From positions 1 through 64,000 of the forward strand of contig SPJN01000014.1 in NCBI GenBank assembly GCA_006844605.1: DNA of 64,000 bases, written 5' to 3'. Positions 29,687 to 39,361 of this stretch are shown piece after piece. The number at the start of each line of letters is the position of its first letter. The first letter of the stretch is position 1. Made by a program: the position numbers and the translations under genes. Origin of the DNA: Hyphomicrobiales bacterium. GTDB taxonomy: Bacteria; Pseudomonadota; Alphaproteobacteria; SPJN01. Below the pieces are notes generated by a model, which saw only the letters and a program-made list of their open reading frames with translations, made no database searches and had not been told where the DNA came from.

Positions 29687-31117
29687 CTAGTCGATAAACT
29701 CGACAGCCATCAGTTCAAAGGCGGCGCCCTTATCTGTTGCGGCGTCTGGGAAGTGGTCGGCCTTATCCCGGACGTCGTGTAAATGATCATAGGTCGCAAT
29801 CAATGCGCCTGTCGCCAGATCAATATCATAGGCGCGGGATTGACGGGTTGCTGTCGCAAGTAATCGGGTCCGATCGGCAGAGATGCTGATATGCCCGGCA
29901 ACATCGGTGAAGAACCGATCGTCCGGTGCCGGTGTTGTTGCATGCGGGAATATGCGCCGATCTTTCCCGGTGGCGAGATCTATTTCAATTACACGCGACC
30001 CATCGGTAAATTCATCACCGCCTTGATTGTCGAATATCAGGATCTTTTGATCCTTCAGGTGATGGACCGAATGTTGCCGGCTGAAATTACCGCCATAGAC
30101 CTGTTTCAATTCATGCGTCTTGCCGTCGATCAACCCAATGGCAGAAATATTGCGCATCGAAACCAGCATGTCACCGGGGTGAAGCGGCCCGGCAGGGGCA
30201 TCGGATGATATGTTCTCGGCCCGCACAACATCCACATAGTTCAGGTGGGTCGGGTCACAATTATCCACGGTGCGTTTCAAAATCGTTCGCCAGTTGGACG
30301 ACACCATTTGTTCGGTCAGTTTGATATAGGCCAATTGCGCGCCGTCGCTGTCCAGCACGCTGACGGTATCCCAATAGGGCTTTGCGGTTTCGCAGTGAAG
30401 GACCGTGTTCTGTGTTGCAAAGCCTTGCCCTGTGGTGAAGCTGATGCTGCCATCGCCCACATCCAGCGCGGGGGTGTAAATCATGTGATCGCCGTCAGGC
30501 TGTTCAACCAGTGTCAGCCAATGGTGGCTATAGTCCAGCCGGGACCAGATCGGCGTGCCATCGGGGCCAAGCTTTGCGATGGCCAGCCCGAATGGAAAGA
30601 CACCGCCATGCATGTGAAAGGTGATGATAAGCGAGCCATCCTTGGCGCGTTTCGCACCGACGGGATTGGCATTGTACATTGGGCTGAACAAAAACGCTTC
30701 AAGCTCGCGATTCACTTTCAGGTTTCGTTGGTCAAAGATAGCGAATGGCCGATAGGGCCATGCCTGCGCAACGGATTTGTCCGGGTTATAGGCCACGGCA
30801 ATGCAGCCATAGTCGGGGCAATGTTCCATAAACTGCCAAAGCCCCCCGGTCACCAGCGTGCCTTTTGGGTCAAACTGATCCGCTGCAGGGCCGGATTGCC
30901 ATCTATTGCCAACAATGTCTGACGCTTGTTTGTCGCTGATGCGGCGGAAGCGGGGCTGCTTATGCCAGGTGGCGGGTAACACCGCGCTGGTCAATGCCAT
31001 GCCGCTTTTCAGGCCTTGCAGGATTGTTGTGCTGGGAAACACCGCAAATCGTGTGGACAATACACCGATCAACAGGGCGAAGATAAACGTGGAAACTAGC
31101 AGCGGCAGGTTGCGCAT
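29687..31117 (-). CDS. Arylsulfotransferase (ASST)-family protein
   Basis: N-terminal signal anchor; ASST-like motifs SHHWLTLVEQPDGDHM, DPTHLNYVDVV, VSMRNISAIGLIDGKT, FSRQHSVHHLKDQKILIFDN. Confidence 0.75.
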   Translation of the reverse strand: MRNLPLLVSTFIFALLIGVLSTRFAVFPSTTILQGLKSGMALTSAVLPATWHKQPRFRRISDKQASDIVGNRWQSGPAADQFDPKGTLVTGGLWQFMEHCPDYGCIAVAYNPDKSVAQAWPYRPFAIFDQRNLKVNRELEAFLFSPMYNANPVGAKRAKDGSLIITFHMHGGVFPFGLAIAKLGPDGTPIWSRLDYSHHWLTLVEQPDGDHMIYTPALDVGDGSISFTTGQGFATQNTVLHCETAKPYWDTVSVLDSDGAQLAYIKLTEQMVSSNWRTILKRTVDNCDPTHLNYVDVVRAENISSDAPAGPLHPGDMLVSMRNISAIGLIDGKTHELKQVYGGNFSRQHSVHHLKDQKILIFDNQGGDEFTDGSRVIEIDLATGKDRRIFPHATTPAPDDRFFTDVAGHISISADRTRLLATATRQSRAYDIDLATGALIATYDHLHDVRDKADHFPDAATDKGAAFELMAVEFID

Positions 31118-31205
31118 ATGAACTCGCTTGACAGACAGTGCAGAAGAATTTTGTCTACACCGAAATGGCGGCACAGGCAATTGTCCTGCGCCGCCACTTT
31201 GTCAT

Positions 31206-32681
31206 TCAGACCTGTTGATTTTGCCACTTGCCGCGCCGGAAGGCGAGGCCAAGCACGATTGCCCGTGCCGCATAATCCAAAAACAACACAGACCACAGCC
31301 AAACCACATCCCAATGCAAAACATGCGCAATGATGTATCCGGGCAAAAGCCGGAACAGTCCCAGTGCAATCATCACGGTATAAAGGGGGGTGCGTGTATC
31401 GCCGGCCCCGCGCAAAGCCCCGCCAACCGTAAAGTCCCATGACATAAGGGGAAGGGAAAAGCCCAATATCCATATAAATGTCACGGCCATCGGCACAACC
31501 GTATCATCATCAAGGAACCAACGTGCCAACGGTTCGCCCACGGCAATAAAGCCAAGGCCCAATAGGCCCATGAACAACATGGCAAGGCGCATGGTTTGCC
31601 ACCCTGCGGCCATCGCACGCTGTGGTTGTCCAGCACCCAAATATTGCCCGACCATCGTTGCGGCCGCCACATTGAAGCCGTGCCCGGGCAAGAATCCGAA
31701 TGACAAAACCTGTACGCCGATTTGATAGGCGACGAAGGCTTCTGTGCCATATAGCGCCATGAAGCTCATAAAGCTAAGCATGGCGAGTTGGAACAACAGC
31801 CCTTCGATACCGGTGGGGTAGCCGATCTTCCACAATCTGCGCCACATGGATAGGTCGAGTTTCCAACTGGCAAGCCCGCGCGGCAGAATGGTCCAGCCGC
31901 GCCACCACAAGCCAAATATCATCAGCGTGTGCAGGACGATCGCCGCACTGGTCGCCATCCCGGCCCCGGCAACGCCAAAGGCGGGGGACCCCAAATTGCC
32001 ATAGATCAAGACCCAGTTCAGAAAGATATTCACCACATTGGCGATGATCCCGGTCCAAAGCGGGGTGATGGTATCACCGCCTGCACGCAATGCGGCCCCT
32101 GTCAGAAAAATCAAGGTCATGGGGACATTGCCCACCAGCAGCCAAATCATATAGTCCGCGCCCTGATCGGCAGCGTTGCCTGTCAGACCCAGCCATGCCA
32201 GTGAAAACCCGATCAGCGGGATAAAACCAATCCAAGTGCCCAACCCAATCAGCCAACCCATCCATATGGATTGTTTGTGGGCGTGGTCAACCTCTTGTAA
32301 ATTCCGTGAGCCATAGGCCCGGCTGACAATCGCGGTCAGCCCGGTGGCTGCCGCCATCACCAAGGTTTGGATCAGCCAGTATAATTGTCCACCTGCCGTC
32401 ACGCCCGCGATGGCGTCCGCGCCAATAACCCCAACCATCTTAACGTCAACCCAACGGGTCGCCGTGTGCATGAAGGCGGCAGCCATCGTTGGCCATGCCA
32501 ACGACCACACATTCAGCGTCAACGGGCTTTCTGTTTGCGCCGTGCCGCTGACGGGTGTTTCTGCCGGGGTGGCTGTTTGGGCATGCGCCGCAGTTGCGGG
32601 GACATGTTCGTCCTCGCGCAGTTGGTGCGGGTCGTCCTGCCCCGTATCCCCCAATTTCATTGTGTCCCCCAATGTCCCCAA
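31206..32681 (-). CDS. MATE-family multidrug/metabolite efflux transporter
   Basis: 12-TM protein, MATE signature regions (SLAWPTMAAAFMHTATRWVDVKMVG, GAALRAGGDTITPLWTGIIANVVNIFLNWVLIYG, GALRGAGDTRTPLYTVMI); start could be 32681 or 32660. Confidence 0.92.
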   Translation of the reverse strand: MGTLGDTMKLGDTGQDDPHQLREDEHVPATAAHAQTATPAETPVSGTAQTESPLTLNVWSLAWPTMAAAFMHTATRWVDVKMVGVIGADAIAGVTAGGQLYWLIQTLVMAAATGLTAIVSRAYGSRNLQEVDHAHKQSIWMGWLIGLGTWIGFIPLIGFSLAWLGLTGNAADQGADYMIWLLVGNVPMTLIFLTGAALRAGGDTITPLWTGIIANVVNIFLNWVLIYGNLGSPAFGVAGAGMATSAAIVLHTLMIFGLWWRGWTILPRGLASWKLDLSMWRRLWKIGYPTGIEGLLFQLAMLSFMSFMALYGTEAFVAYQIGVQVLSFGFLPGHGFNVAAATMVGQYLGAGQPQRAMAAGWQTMRLAMLFMGLLGLGFIAVGEPLARWFLDDDTVVPMAVTFIWILGFSLPLMSWDFTVGGALRGAGDTRTPLYTVMIALGLFRLLPGYIIAHVLHWDVVWLWSVLFLDYAARAIVLGLAFRRGKWQNQQV

Positions 32682-32735
32682 TCTTGCACGGATGCCGGGG
32701 CGGTCGTCTTGTTTTAGTCGCGCCCCAGAATCTAA

Positions 32736-32761
32736 AAGGGCCCTTCGATGGAAGAGCCCTT
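32736..32761 (-). terminator. Rho-independent terminator of rpsU
   Basis: Minus strand AAGGGCTCTTC-catc-GAAGGGCCCTT followed by TTaga. Confidence 0.75.
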
Positions 32762-32793
32762 TACGGTTTTAGTGCTGTGCGAGAGACCTATCC

Positions 32794-33000
32794 TTAGATA
32801 AGGCCTTCGCGCTGCATCCGTTTCCGGGCCAGTTTACGCGCACGCCGAATTGCTTCCGCTTTTTCGCGGGCACGCTTTTCGGACGGCTTTTCATAATGGT
32901 TGCGAAGTTTCATTTCACGGAAGACACCTTCACGCTGCAACTTCTTTTTCAGAGCCTTAAGGGCCTGATCAACATTATTATCGCGTACGACTACCTGCAC
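32794..33000 (-). CDS. rpsU: 30S ribosomal protein S21
   Basis: [69 protein letters not shown] start. Confidence 0.97.
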   Translation of the reverse strand: MQVVVRDNNVDQALKALKKKLQREGVFREMKLRNHYEKPSEKRAREKAEAIRRARKLARKRMQREGLI

Positions 33001-33260
33001 GGGCTTTCACCACCTTCAAATGGTTGGCCCCATAAATGGAGCTAAAAAATAAACATTATCCGCCGGAAATCCGGTTGAGATAACAAGAGCACGGGTTCTA
33101 GCACCCGGTTGCGCCGCTGTCCAGCCGCCTAATACGGCCTAAAAGTGCCGATTTGTGGGACATGCGGTCGCGGAATTGATCTTTCTTGAATATAGTGAGC
33201 GTAAATCCCATATGTTGCTGAACAGTAAATGCCCGCTGCAATTGGACCGGCAAAGGAAAT

Positions 33261-33944
33261 ATGATGAGTGCCACTGACCATTTGGACCCTGTGAGAGAGC
33301 AAATCCTCATGGCGGCAATCAATCATGCACCGTTTGACGGCTGGAACAGCAGCACAATGCGGCAGGCAGCTGATGACGCTGAAATTGATCACGGCACGGT
33401 CAAGCTGGCCTTTCCCGGCGGTGCGCGTGAATTGTTGGAATATTTCAGCGCTTGGGCAGACCAGCAGATGATAGACCGGTTCGACGCTGCCAAAGCTGCA
33501 GGCGAAACCGACGGGCTAGGTATTCGCGGGTCAATCAAGCTGGCGTTGACTTTACGCTTTGATGCCATCGCGCCCTATCGGGAGGCGATGCGCCGTGCGG
33601 TAACCTTTGAAGCCCTGCCCCATAATGCGCCATCAGGCGGCATGGCGATTTATCATACGGTTGATGCGGCGTGGCGCGTGATCGGTGATACGTCAACAGA
33701 CTTCAATTTTTATACCAAGCGGGCGCTTCTTGCCGGGGCATTCAGTGCCACATTGCTGTTTTGGCTGAATGATCATTCAGAAGGTGCCGCCGACACTGAT
33801 GCGTTTCTTGAGCGTCGGTTGGATGATGTGATGGTTATCGGCAAAGTCCGCGCCAAGGTTGAAACCGCGGTTGGACGGTTGCCCAATCCGTTCCGCTTGG
33901 CCGCGGCGCTACGTTTCCCGTCGCCCCCTTTGCGGCGGCGCTAA
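33261..33944 (+). CDS. COQ9-family protein (ubiquinone biosynthesis)
   Basis: Architecture and C-terminal TDFNFYTKRALLAGAFSATLLFWLNDHSEGAADTDAFLERRLDDVM. Confidence 0.9.
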   Translation: MMSATDHLDPVREQILMAAINHAPFDGWNSSTMRQAADDAEIDHGTVKLAFPGGARELLEYFSAWADQQMIDRFDAAKAAGETDGLGIRGSIKLALTLRFDAIAPYREAMRRAVTFEALPHNAPSGGMAIYHTVDAAWRVIGDTSTDFNFYTKRALLAGAFSATLLFWLNDHSEGAADTDAFLERRLDDVMVIGKVRAKVETAVGRLPNPFRLAAALRFPSPPLRRR

Positions 33945-33947
33945 TTG

Positions 33948-35150
33948 TCAGCTGCCTTGGGCGAGTGTCGGCCAATAGTCTACGACCTGCCCGCCGCGGA
34001 CAATCGCCAAATCGCCGAACTGCAACATCACAAATTCACTTTGTGTGGGACGCAGAAAAACAAAATCTTCCGGGGCCAGTTGCACGTCGGTTGATCCGTT
34101 CAGCACTTCTTGATTGGTTGACCTCCCATAAAGACTGTTATTGCTTAACCCTGTGGGGGAAACCGGATGGGCCTTCCAATAACCGCCATAGATAAAGAAA
34201 GTGCGCGCCCTGTTGCGGTCAAACTTGGCCCACAAATTGCCAAGCCCGTTTAGGGCGGGGATTTGTGTCGGCCCGCTGGCCTTTAATACCGGGGTGCCGA
34301 TAAAGATCGCAGGTTCCAGATCGGCTAGATCCGGCAAATCAAAGTCGAGCGGTTTGACAAGGGCAGACCCGGCTGCAAGCTCGGTCACGAAGTCGATGTC
34401 TTGATATCGGCGGAAGGTTGGGCTGCCTGCCGCGTTCAGGGTCAGTGCCGCATACTCATCCGGTGTCAGCTTGTTTTGCAAAACTGATAGATGCGCTTGA
34501 TAGCGGTCCAGCACAGATGTGAATTCACGTTTTTGCATACCGAACGCTGTTGGCACCTTTGCTACATGGGCGTCATAGCCCATCAATCCGGTAAAGGTCA
34601 GATTGGGCGTAGCTGCAATCACATCCAGCATGGCTGCAGTCTGTGCAGGATCACTGACGCCGCCGCGATGCAAACCCACGTCAATTTCAATAGTGATGTT
34701 CATCTGTAGTTCGCGCTGGGTGGCAAGCGCTGCATAGTCATGCAATCGCGCGGGCGTATCGACCAGCCATTGCAGCTGCTTGGACGGATCAAACTGGTTG
34801 GCAATGTGATGATCGTAAAAGCGTGCGGCGGCACCAACAGGAAATGGTTTGCCGATCAACAGGTCTTTATCAGGCTGTGTTGCTGCAAGCTGATTAAGAA
34901 ACGGCTGATGAAAGACCATCAGCCGGTTGGTCTGCGCCCGTGCTGTGACATGGTCCAATAGCTGTGGCGAGGGCAGTGACTTCGCCACCACCCGTAAATC
35001 CAATGCTTCTGGAATGGATGCTGCAACCCGATCGATGTTCCGGTCTAGCCGGTCAAGGTCAAGCAACATGGTGGGACGGAATAGATTTGCAGTGCGCAGG
35101 GCATCGCTAAGCTGGGTGAAGTAGGCATCGTGGCTTGTAACCTGTGTCAT
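33948..35150 (-). CDS. Alanine racemase N-terminal / D-threonine aldolase-like PLP protein
   Basis: RPTMLLDLDRLDRNIDRVAASIP...LRVVAKSLPSPQLLDHV; EIDVGLHRGGVSDP. Confidence 0.82.
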   Translation of the reverse strand: MTQVTSHDAYFTQLSDALRTANLFRPTMLLDLDRLDRNIDRVAASIPEALDLRVVAKSLPSPQLLDHVTARAQTNRLMVFHQPFLNQLAATQPDKDLLIGKPFPVGAAARFYDHHIANQFDPSKQLQWLVDTPARLHDYAALATQRELQMNITIEIDVGLHRGGVSDPAQTAAMLDVIAATPNLTFTGLMGYDAHVAKVPTAFGMQKREFTSVLDRYQAHLSVLQNKLTPDEYAALTLNAAGSPTFRRYQDIDFVTELAAGSALVKPLDFDLPDLADLEPAIFIGTPVLKASGPTQIPALNGLGNLWAKFDRNRARTFFIYGGYWKAHPVSPTGLSNNSLYGRSTNQEVLNGSTDVQLAPEDFVFLRPTQSEFVMLQFGDLAIVRGGQVVDYWPTLAQGS

Positions 35151-35201
35151 GCGATGATCTTCGCCCCTCTTATTCGATTGGCTGTTTGATAAAGTGGCCG
35201 A

Positions 35202-36353
35202 CTAGCTGCTTTGCTCAGGACGTGGCCGCGTACCCAAATCATATAGACGTGTCACATGCCCCATTTTACGTCCGGGCCGTGTTTCACGCTTCCCGTAAAT
35301 ATGCAGATGCGCACGGGGGTCGTCCAGCAGGGCTGGCCATTGATCCATTTCGTCGCCCACCAGATTGTCCATGATGGCATCGGCACGCATGGCCGCATCG
35401 CCCAAGGGCAGTCCCGCGACAGCGCGCATGTGTTGTTCGAACTGGGAACAATAAGTCCCCTCAATCGTCCAATGCCCTGAATTGTGAACCCGTGGTGCAA
35501 TTTCGTTGACCAACAGGCGGCCAGCAGCGGTCTGCCCCTCACTTGCGGGCAGCAAAAAGAATTCAACTGCCAACACGCCAACATAACCCAGCGCGTTGGC
35601 GATACGCGCGGCAATTGCCTGTGCTTCTGCGGCAATGGTATGATCGACCAAGGCCGGGGCCAAGGTTTGTGACAGGATGTGATTACGATGAATGTTTTCA
35701 ACCACATCAAACGGGCGCACAGTACCATCCAGACTGCGGGCCAGAACAACTGACAATTCACGTTCAAACGGGATGAAGCCTTCCAGTATGGCAGACTGAT
35801 GCGCGATTTGGTCAAGTGCCTCTGCCGGGTTGCTGTCGGCTGTTAGCTTGACCTGCCCTTTGCCGTCATACCCCATGCGCCGCGTCTTCAGCACAGCGGG
35901 TGTGCCGATGGCATCAAGTGCCGTGACTAAATCATCCACCGAATCGACAGCCATATAGGGGGCGGTTTGTGCGCCAGCCTGTTTGGTGATGAAGTCCTTT
36001 TCGGTCAGGCGGTCCTGTGCCACAGCCAATGCCTGCGGGCCGGGACGAACCGGGACATGGGCAGCCAGTACCTCTGCGGTGCGGGCGGGCACATTTTCAA
36101 ATTCAAACGTGACCAGATCAACTTTTGCCGCGAAGGCGACCAGCGCGGCTTCATCTTCAAACGGCGCAACTGTCATGTCATAGCTGACGGGCAGGGCAGG
36201 CACGTAGTCGGCGGTGTCATAAATATGGGTGTGCAGCCCCAGCGGCGCCCCGGCAAGTGATAACATGCGGGCAAGCTGGCCACCGCCAAGAATGCCGATG
36301 ATGGTGCCAGGCCCTACGGCACGGTGGTCTTTGGATAAAAGATCGTCAGTCAT
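35202..36353 (-). CDS. purK: 5-(carboxyamino)imidazole ribonucleotide synthase
   Basis: ATP-grasp: IGILGGGQLARMLSLAGAPLG; KTRRMGYDGKGQVKL; NEIAPRVHNSGHWTIEG. Confidence 0.97.
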   Translation of the reverse strand: MTDDLLSKDHRAVGPGTIIGILGGGQLARMLSLAGAPLGLHTHIYDTADYVPALPVSYDMTVAPFEDEAALVAFAAKVDLVTFEFENVPARTAEVLAAHVPVRPGPQALAVAQDRLTEKDFITKQAGAQTAPYMAVDSVDDLVTALDAIGTPAVLKTRRMGYDGKGQVKLTADSNPAEALDQIAHQSAILEGFIPFERELSVVLARSLDGTVRPFDVVENIHRNHILSQTLAPALVDHTIAAEAQAIAARIANALGYVGVLAVEFFLLPASEGQTAAGRLLVNEIAPRVHNSGHWTIEGTYCSQFEQHMRAVAGLPLGDAAMRADAIMDNLVGDEMDQWPALLDDPRAHLHIYGKRETRPGRKMGHVTRLYDLGTRPRPEQSS

Positions 36354-36367
36354 ATGTTCTGTTCAAA

Positions 36368-36871
36368 TCAGGCAGGGTCGTCAACGGGGACGTCTGCAAC
36401 GCTGGCTGCTTGTGCAGCACGATAATCATCAAGACGATCAGCCAGATCAGTATCAGTTGTTGCCAGAATAGCGGCAGCCAATAGGCCGGCGTTTTTCGCG
36501 CCGGCGTCACCGATTGCCAAGGTGCCAACGGGGATGCCGCCGGGCATCTGGGCGATGGATAATAGGCTGTCCTGACCCGACAGGGCGCGCGACTTCACAG
36601 GTACGCCCAAAACCGGCAGGGGGGTGATTGCGGCGGTCATGCCCGGTAGATGGGCAGCGCCACCGGCCCCGGCAATGATGACATGAAGGCCACGGCCCTT
36701 TGCGGCCTTGGCATACTCAACCATGCGGTCTGGGGTGCGGTGCGCGGATACAATGCGCGTTTCATAGGGCACATTCAATGCATCCAAGGCGTCAGCGGCA
36801 TGTTTCATGGTCGGCCAGTCAGACTGGCTGCCCATAATAATACCAACAAGGGGGGCGTGCTCTGCCATCAA
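36368..36871 (-). CDS. purE: 5-(carboxyamino)imidazole ribonucleotide mutase
   Basis: [67 protein letters not shown]. Confidence 0.97.
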   Translation of the reverse strand: MMAEHAPLVGIIMGSQSDWPTMKHAADALDALNVPYETRIVSAHRTPDRMVEYAKAAKGRGLHVIIAGAGGAAHLPGMTAAITPLPVLGVPVKSRALSGQDSLLSIAQMPGGIPVGTLAIGDAGAKNAGLLAAAILATTDTDLADRLDDYRAAQAASVADVPVDDPA

Positions 36872-36919
36872 TTTGCCCTTTCATCGCTGTTGAGCGTGGG
36901 TCCGGCGGGAAAGCGCCGG

Positions 36920-36947
36920 ATTATAGCGTGCCCCCTAATCCCGGCAA
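36920..36947 (-). promoter_or_regulatory. sigma70-type promoter of purEK
   Basis: Minus strand TTGCCG-16 nt-TATAAT (-35 at 36942-36947, -10 at 36920-36925) upstream of purE. Confidence 0.65.
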
Positions 36948-37002
36948 GCGCGAAATTTGCGGCTTTTTGCCAAACGGGAACATGCGGAATGTTTTAGGAA
37001 AA

Positions 37003-37251
37003 TCAGGCGATTATATCAGGAATCAACTGATCATTAATCGAAGAAATGCGGTCCTTCAGCACCAGTTTTTTCTTTTTCAGCCGCTGAACCTGTAATTGAT
37101 TATAGATAGCCGATTGGGCGAGGGCGTCGATTGCCGAATCCAGGGCGCGGTGATCCTCTTCAAGGCGTGCCAATTCTTCCCGCAATGATGCTTCTTCGTC
37201 CAGAATATCGCTCACAAACCCACCTTTTCGGCCAAACCGCTTAAGCCCCAT
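37003..37251 (-). CDS. YdcH/DUF465-type small coiled-coil protein
   Basis: ASLREELARLEEDHRALDSAIDALAQSAIYNQLQVQRLKKKKLVLKDRISSI. Confidence 0.8.
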   Translation of the reverse strand: MGLKRFGRKGGFVSDILDEEASLREELARLEEDHRALDSAIDALAQSAIYNQLQVQRLKKKKLVLKDRISSINDQLIPDIIA

Positions 37252-37424
37252 TTATGCAGGCCAGCCTAGCACAGCCGCGCTATTTGGCAAGATTCTTGCG
37301 CTGCAGCATAGCTTTTACATGACACATTCCAAAAGCCGTGTTTCAATATCGTTTCGGGATAATGTTCTGCTCCCGTTGGTCCAAATTGCAGAGCGTGTAA
37401 ACAACAAGAAGGAGGAGGGCACAT

Positions 37425-37586
37425 ATGTCCATCAATGCGCATCTTGAAGAATTAAATCGTAGGCATGAAGCATTAGAGGCTCGCTTGCACGACGCGCAAC
37501 TCCACCCCGCAACATCAGATGCTGAAATTCAACAGATCAAGCATGAGAAGCTGAAGCTTAAGGACGAGATGGCAAAACTGTCATAA
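37425..37586 (+). CDS. YdcH/DUF465 small protein (53 aa; below the ORF-track cutoff)
   Basis: ATG with GGAGGAGG upstream; translates to MSINAHLEELNRRHEALEARLHDAQLHPATSDAEIQQIKHEKLKLKDEMAKLS*; followed by a strong terminator. Confidence 0.85.
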   Translation: MSINAHLEELNRRHEALEARLHDAQLHPATSDAEIQQIKHEKLKLKDEMAKLS

Positions 37587-37614
37587 CTGACACACAGCCC
37601 CGTTCTAAACGCAA

Positions 37615-37641
37615 AAAGCCGGAGCAGGACGCTCCGGCTTT
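37615..37641 (+). terminator. Rho-independent terminator (perfect 11-bp stem)
   Basis: AAAGCCGGAGC-aggac-GCTCCGGCTTT then cTTTa; preceded by an A-run, may work both ways for the convergent ligase gene. Confidence 0.85.
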
Positions 37642-37667
37642 CTTTATGTGGGGATGACGCTAGTGCC

Positions 37668-39299
37668 CTACATCAAATCGCGCAGCTTGAATTTCTGGAT
37701 TTTCCCGGTGGATGTCTTGGGAAGCTCTGTAAAGATCACATGACGCGGGCATTTGAAGTGGGCCAGATTATCACGGCAGAACTGGATAATATCCTCTGCA
37801 GTGGTATCGGCGTGCCCCTCCTTCAGCCCGATAAAGGCGCAGGGGGTTTCACCCCATTTTTCGTCAGGCTTGGCGACGACAGCGGCCTCAAGAACGGCGG
37901 GATGTTTGTACAAGGTCGCCTCAACCTCAATAGAGCTGATGTTTTCGCCCCCTGAAATGATGATATCCTTGGACCGGTCTTTCAGTTGGATATAGCCGTC
38001 CTCATACCACACACCCAGATCACCTGAATGGAACCAGCCGCCTTCAAACGCTTCGTTTGTGGCTTTGGGGTTTTTCAGATAGCCCTTCATCACGACATTG
38101 CCTTGGAACATGACCTCGCCAATGGTTTCGCCATCCTGGGGCACAAGTTCCATCGTTTCGGGATCACGGACGGACAGTGCCTCAAGCGCGGGATAGCGCA
38201 CGCCTTGGCGCGCTTTCATGCGAGAGCGTTCTTCGTCAGGTAGTTCGTCCCATTCTTCATGCCATGCGTTAACGGTTGAGGGACCATAGGTTTCGGTCAG
38301 CCCGTATAGATGAGTGACGGCAAAGTTGCGCTCCTCCAGCGCCGCGATGATCGGTGGCGGGGGTGGTGCGGCAGCTGTCAGGAATTCAATTTTGCGTGCA
38401 GGCTGGCGGAATTCGTCGTCCGTTGCGTTGACCAAAAAGCCCATCACGATGGGGGCACCACACATATGGGTCACGTCATGATCGGCAATCGCCTTATAGA
38501 TTTCGCCCGCTTCAACCCGGCGCAGGCAAACATGGGTGCCGGCAAGGACCGAGATCGTCCACGTAAAGCACCAGCCATTGCAGTGGAACATGGGCAATGT
38601 CCACAAATAGACAGGATGGCGCGGCATTTGCCCGACCATGGCATTGCTTTGCGACAGCAGGTAGGCACCGCGATGGTGATAGACAACGCCCTTGGGGTTT
38701 CCTGTTGTGCCGGAGGTGTAGTTCAGGGCAATGGCGTCCCATTCATTGTCGGGCAGGGACCATTCAAAATTTTCATCGCCCGGTGCGATGAAGTCTTCAT
38801 ATTCAATTTCGCCAATCAGATCGCCGTCGCCGTCATATTCCGGGTCATTGATATCAATAACCAGCGGTTTGACTGTGGCGTGTTCCAGCGCCTCCTTTGC
38901 GACAGCTGATAGTTCCCGATCAACGATCAACACCTTGGCCTCGCCATGATCAAGGATGAAGCCGACCGCCGGGCCATCAAGACGTGTGTTGATGGCGTTG
39001 ATGACCGCGCCGATCATCGGCACACCGTAATGGGCCTCGAGCATGGCGGGTATATTGGGGGCAAAAACAGCGACCGTATCGCCCTTTTTGATGCCGTGTT
39101 TGGCAAGCGCGCTGGCAAGCTTTCGACTGCGGGCGTAAAATTCACGATAGGTGCGTTTTAGCGGGCCATGCACAACGGCGATTGTGTCGGGATAGGTGCT
39201 GGCAGACCATTCAAGAAAACTTAGCGGTGACAGCGCTTGATAGTTCGCGGGATTTTTGTCGAGGTCAGTATCGTAAGGATGGCCGGTCACGGGTCGCAT
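37668..39299 (-). CDS. Acyl-CoA synthetase (AMP-binding), DmdB/3-methylmercaptopropionyl-CoA ligase-like
   Basis: AMP-binding motif NYTSGTTGNPKGVVYHHRGAY; FHSGDLGVWYEDGYIQLKDRSKDIIISGGENISSIEVE; PKTSTGKIQKFKLR. Confidence 0.9.
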   Translation of the reverse strand: MRPVTGHPYDTDLDKNPANYQALSPLSFLEWSASTYPDTIAVVHGPLKRTYREFYARSRKLASALAKHGIKKGDTVAVFAPNIPAMLEAHYGVPMIGAVINAINTRLDGPAVGFILDHGEAKVLIVDRELSAVAKEALEHATVKPLVIDINDPEYDGDGDLIGEIEYEDFIAPGDENFEWSLPDNEWDAIALNYTSGTTGNPKGVVYHHRGAYLLSQSNAMVGQMPRHPVYLWTLPMFHCNGWCFTWTISVLAGTHVCLRRVEAGEIYKAIADHDVTHMCGAPIVMGFLVNATDDEFRQPARKIEFLTAAAPPPPPIIAALEERNFAVTHLYGLTETYGPSTVNAWHEEWDELPDEERSRMKARQGVRYPALEALSVRDPETMELVPQDGETIGEVMFQGNVVMKGYLKNPKATNEAFEGGWFHSGDLGVWYEDGYIQLKDRSKDIIISGGENISSIEVEATLYKHPAVLEAAVVAKPDEKWGETPCAFIGLKEGHADTTAEDIIQFCRDNLAHFKCPRHVIFTELPKTSTGKIQKFKLRDLM

Positions 39300-39361
39300 C
39301 TCCCAATCAGATGTTGCGGTGAGTTACTTGTTTGGCGCGCAAGATAGCCCCCTTTGCACGC

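Noticed and set aside
30245-30922. 225-aa plus-strand ORF inside the ASST-like gene
   Set aside because: Antisense shadow ORF; no recognisable domain and the minus-strand frame has conserved motifs.
31126-31195. Inverted repeat GGCGGC-a-CAGG...CCTG-c-GCCGCC between the MATE and ASST-like genes
   Set aside because: The stem is imperfect and not followed by a T-run on either strand, so I could not support a terminator call.
38310-38909. 199-aa plus-strand ORF over the acyl-CoA ligase
   Set aside because: Shadow of a conserved AMP-binding enzyme on the other strand.
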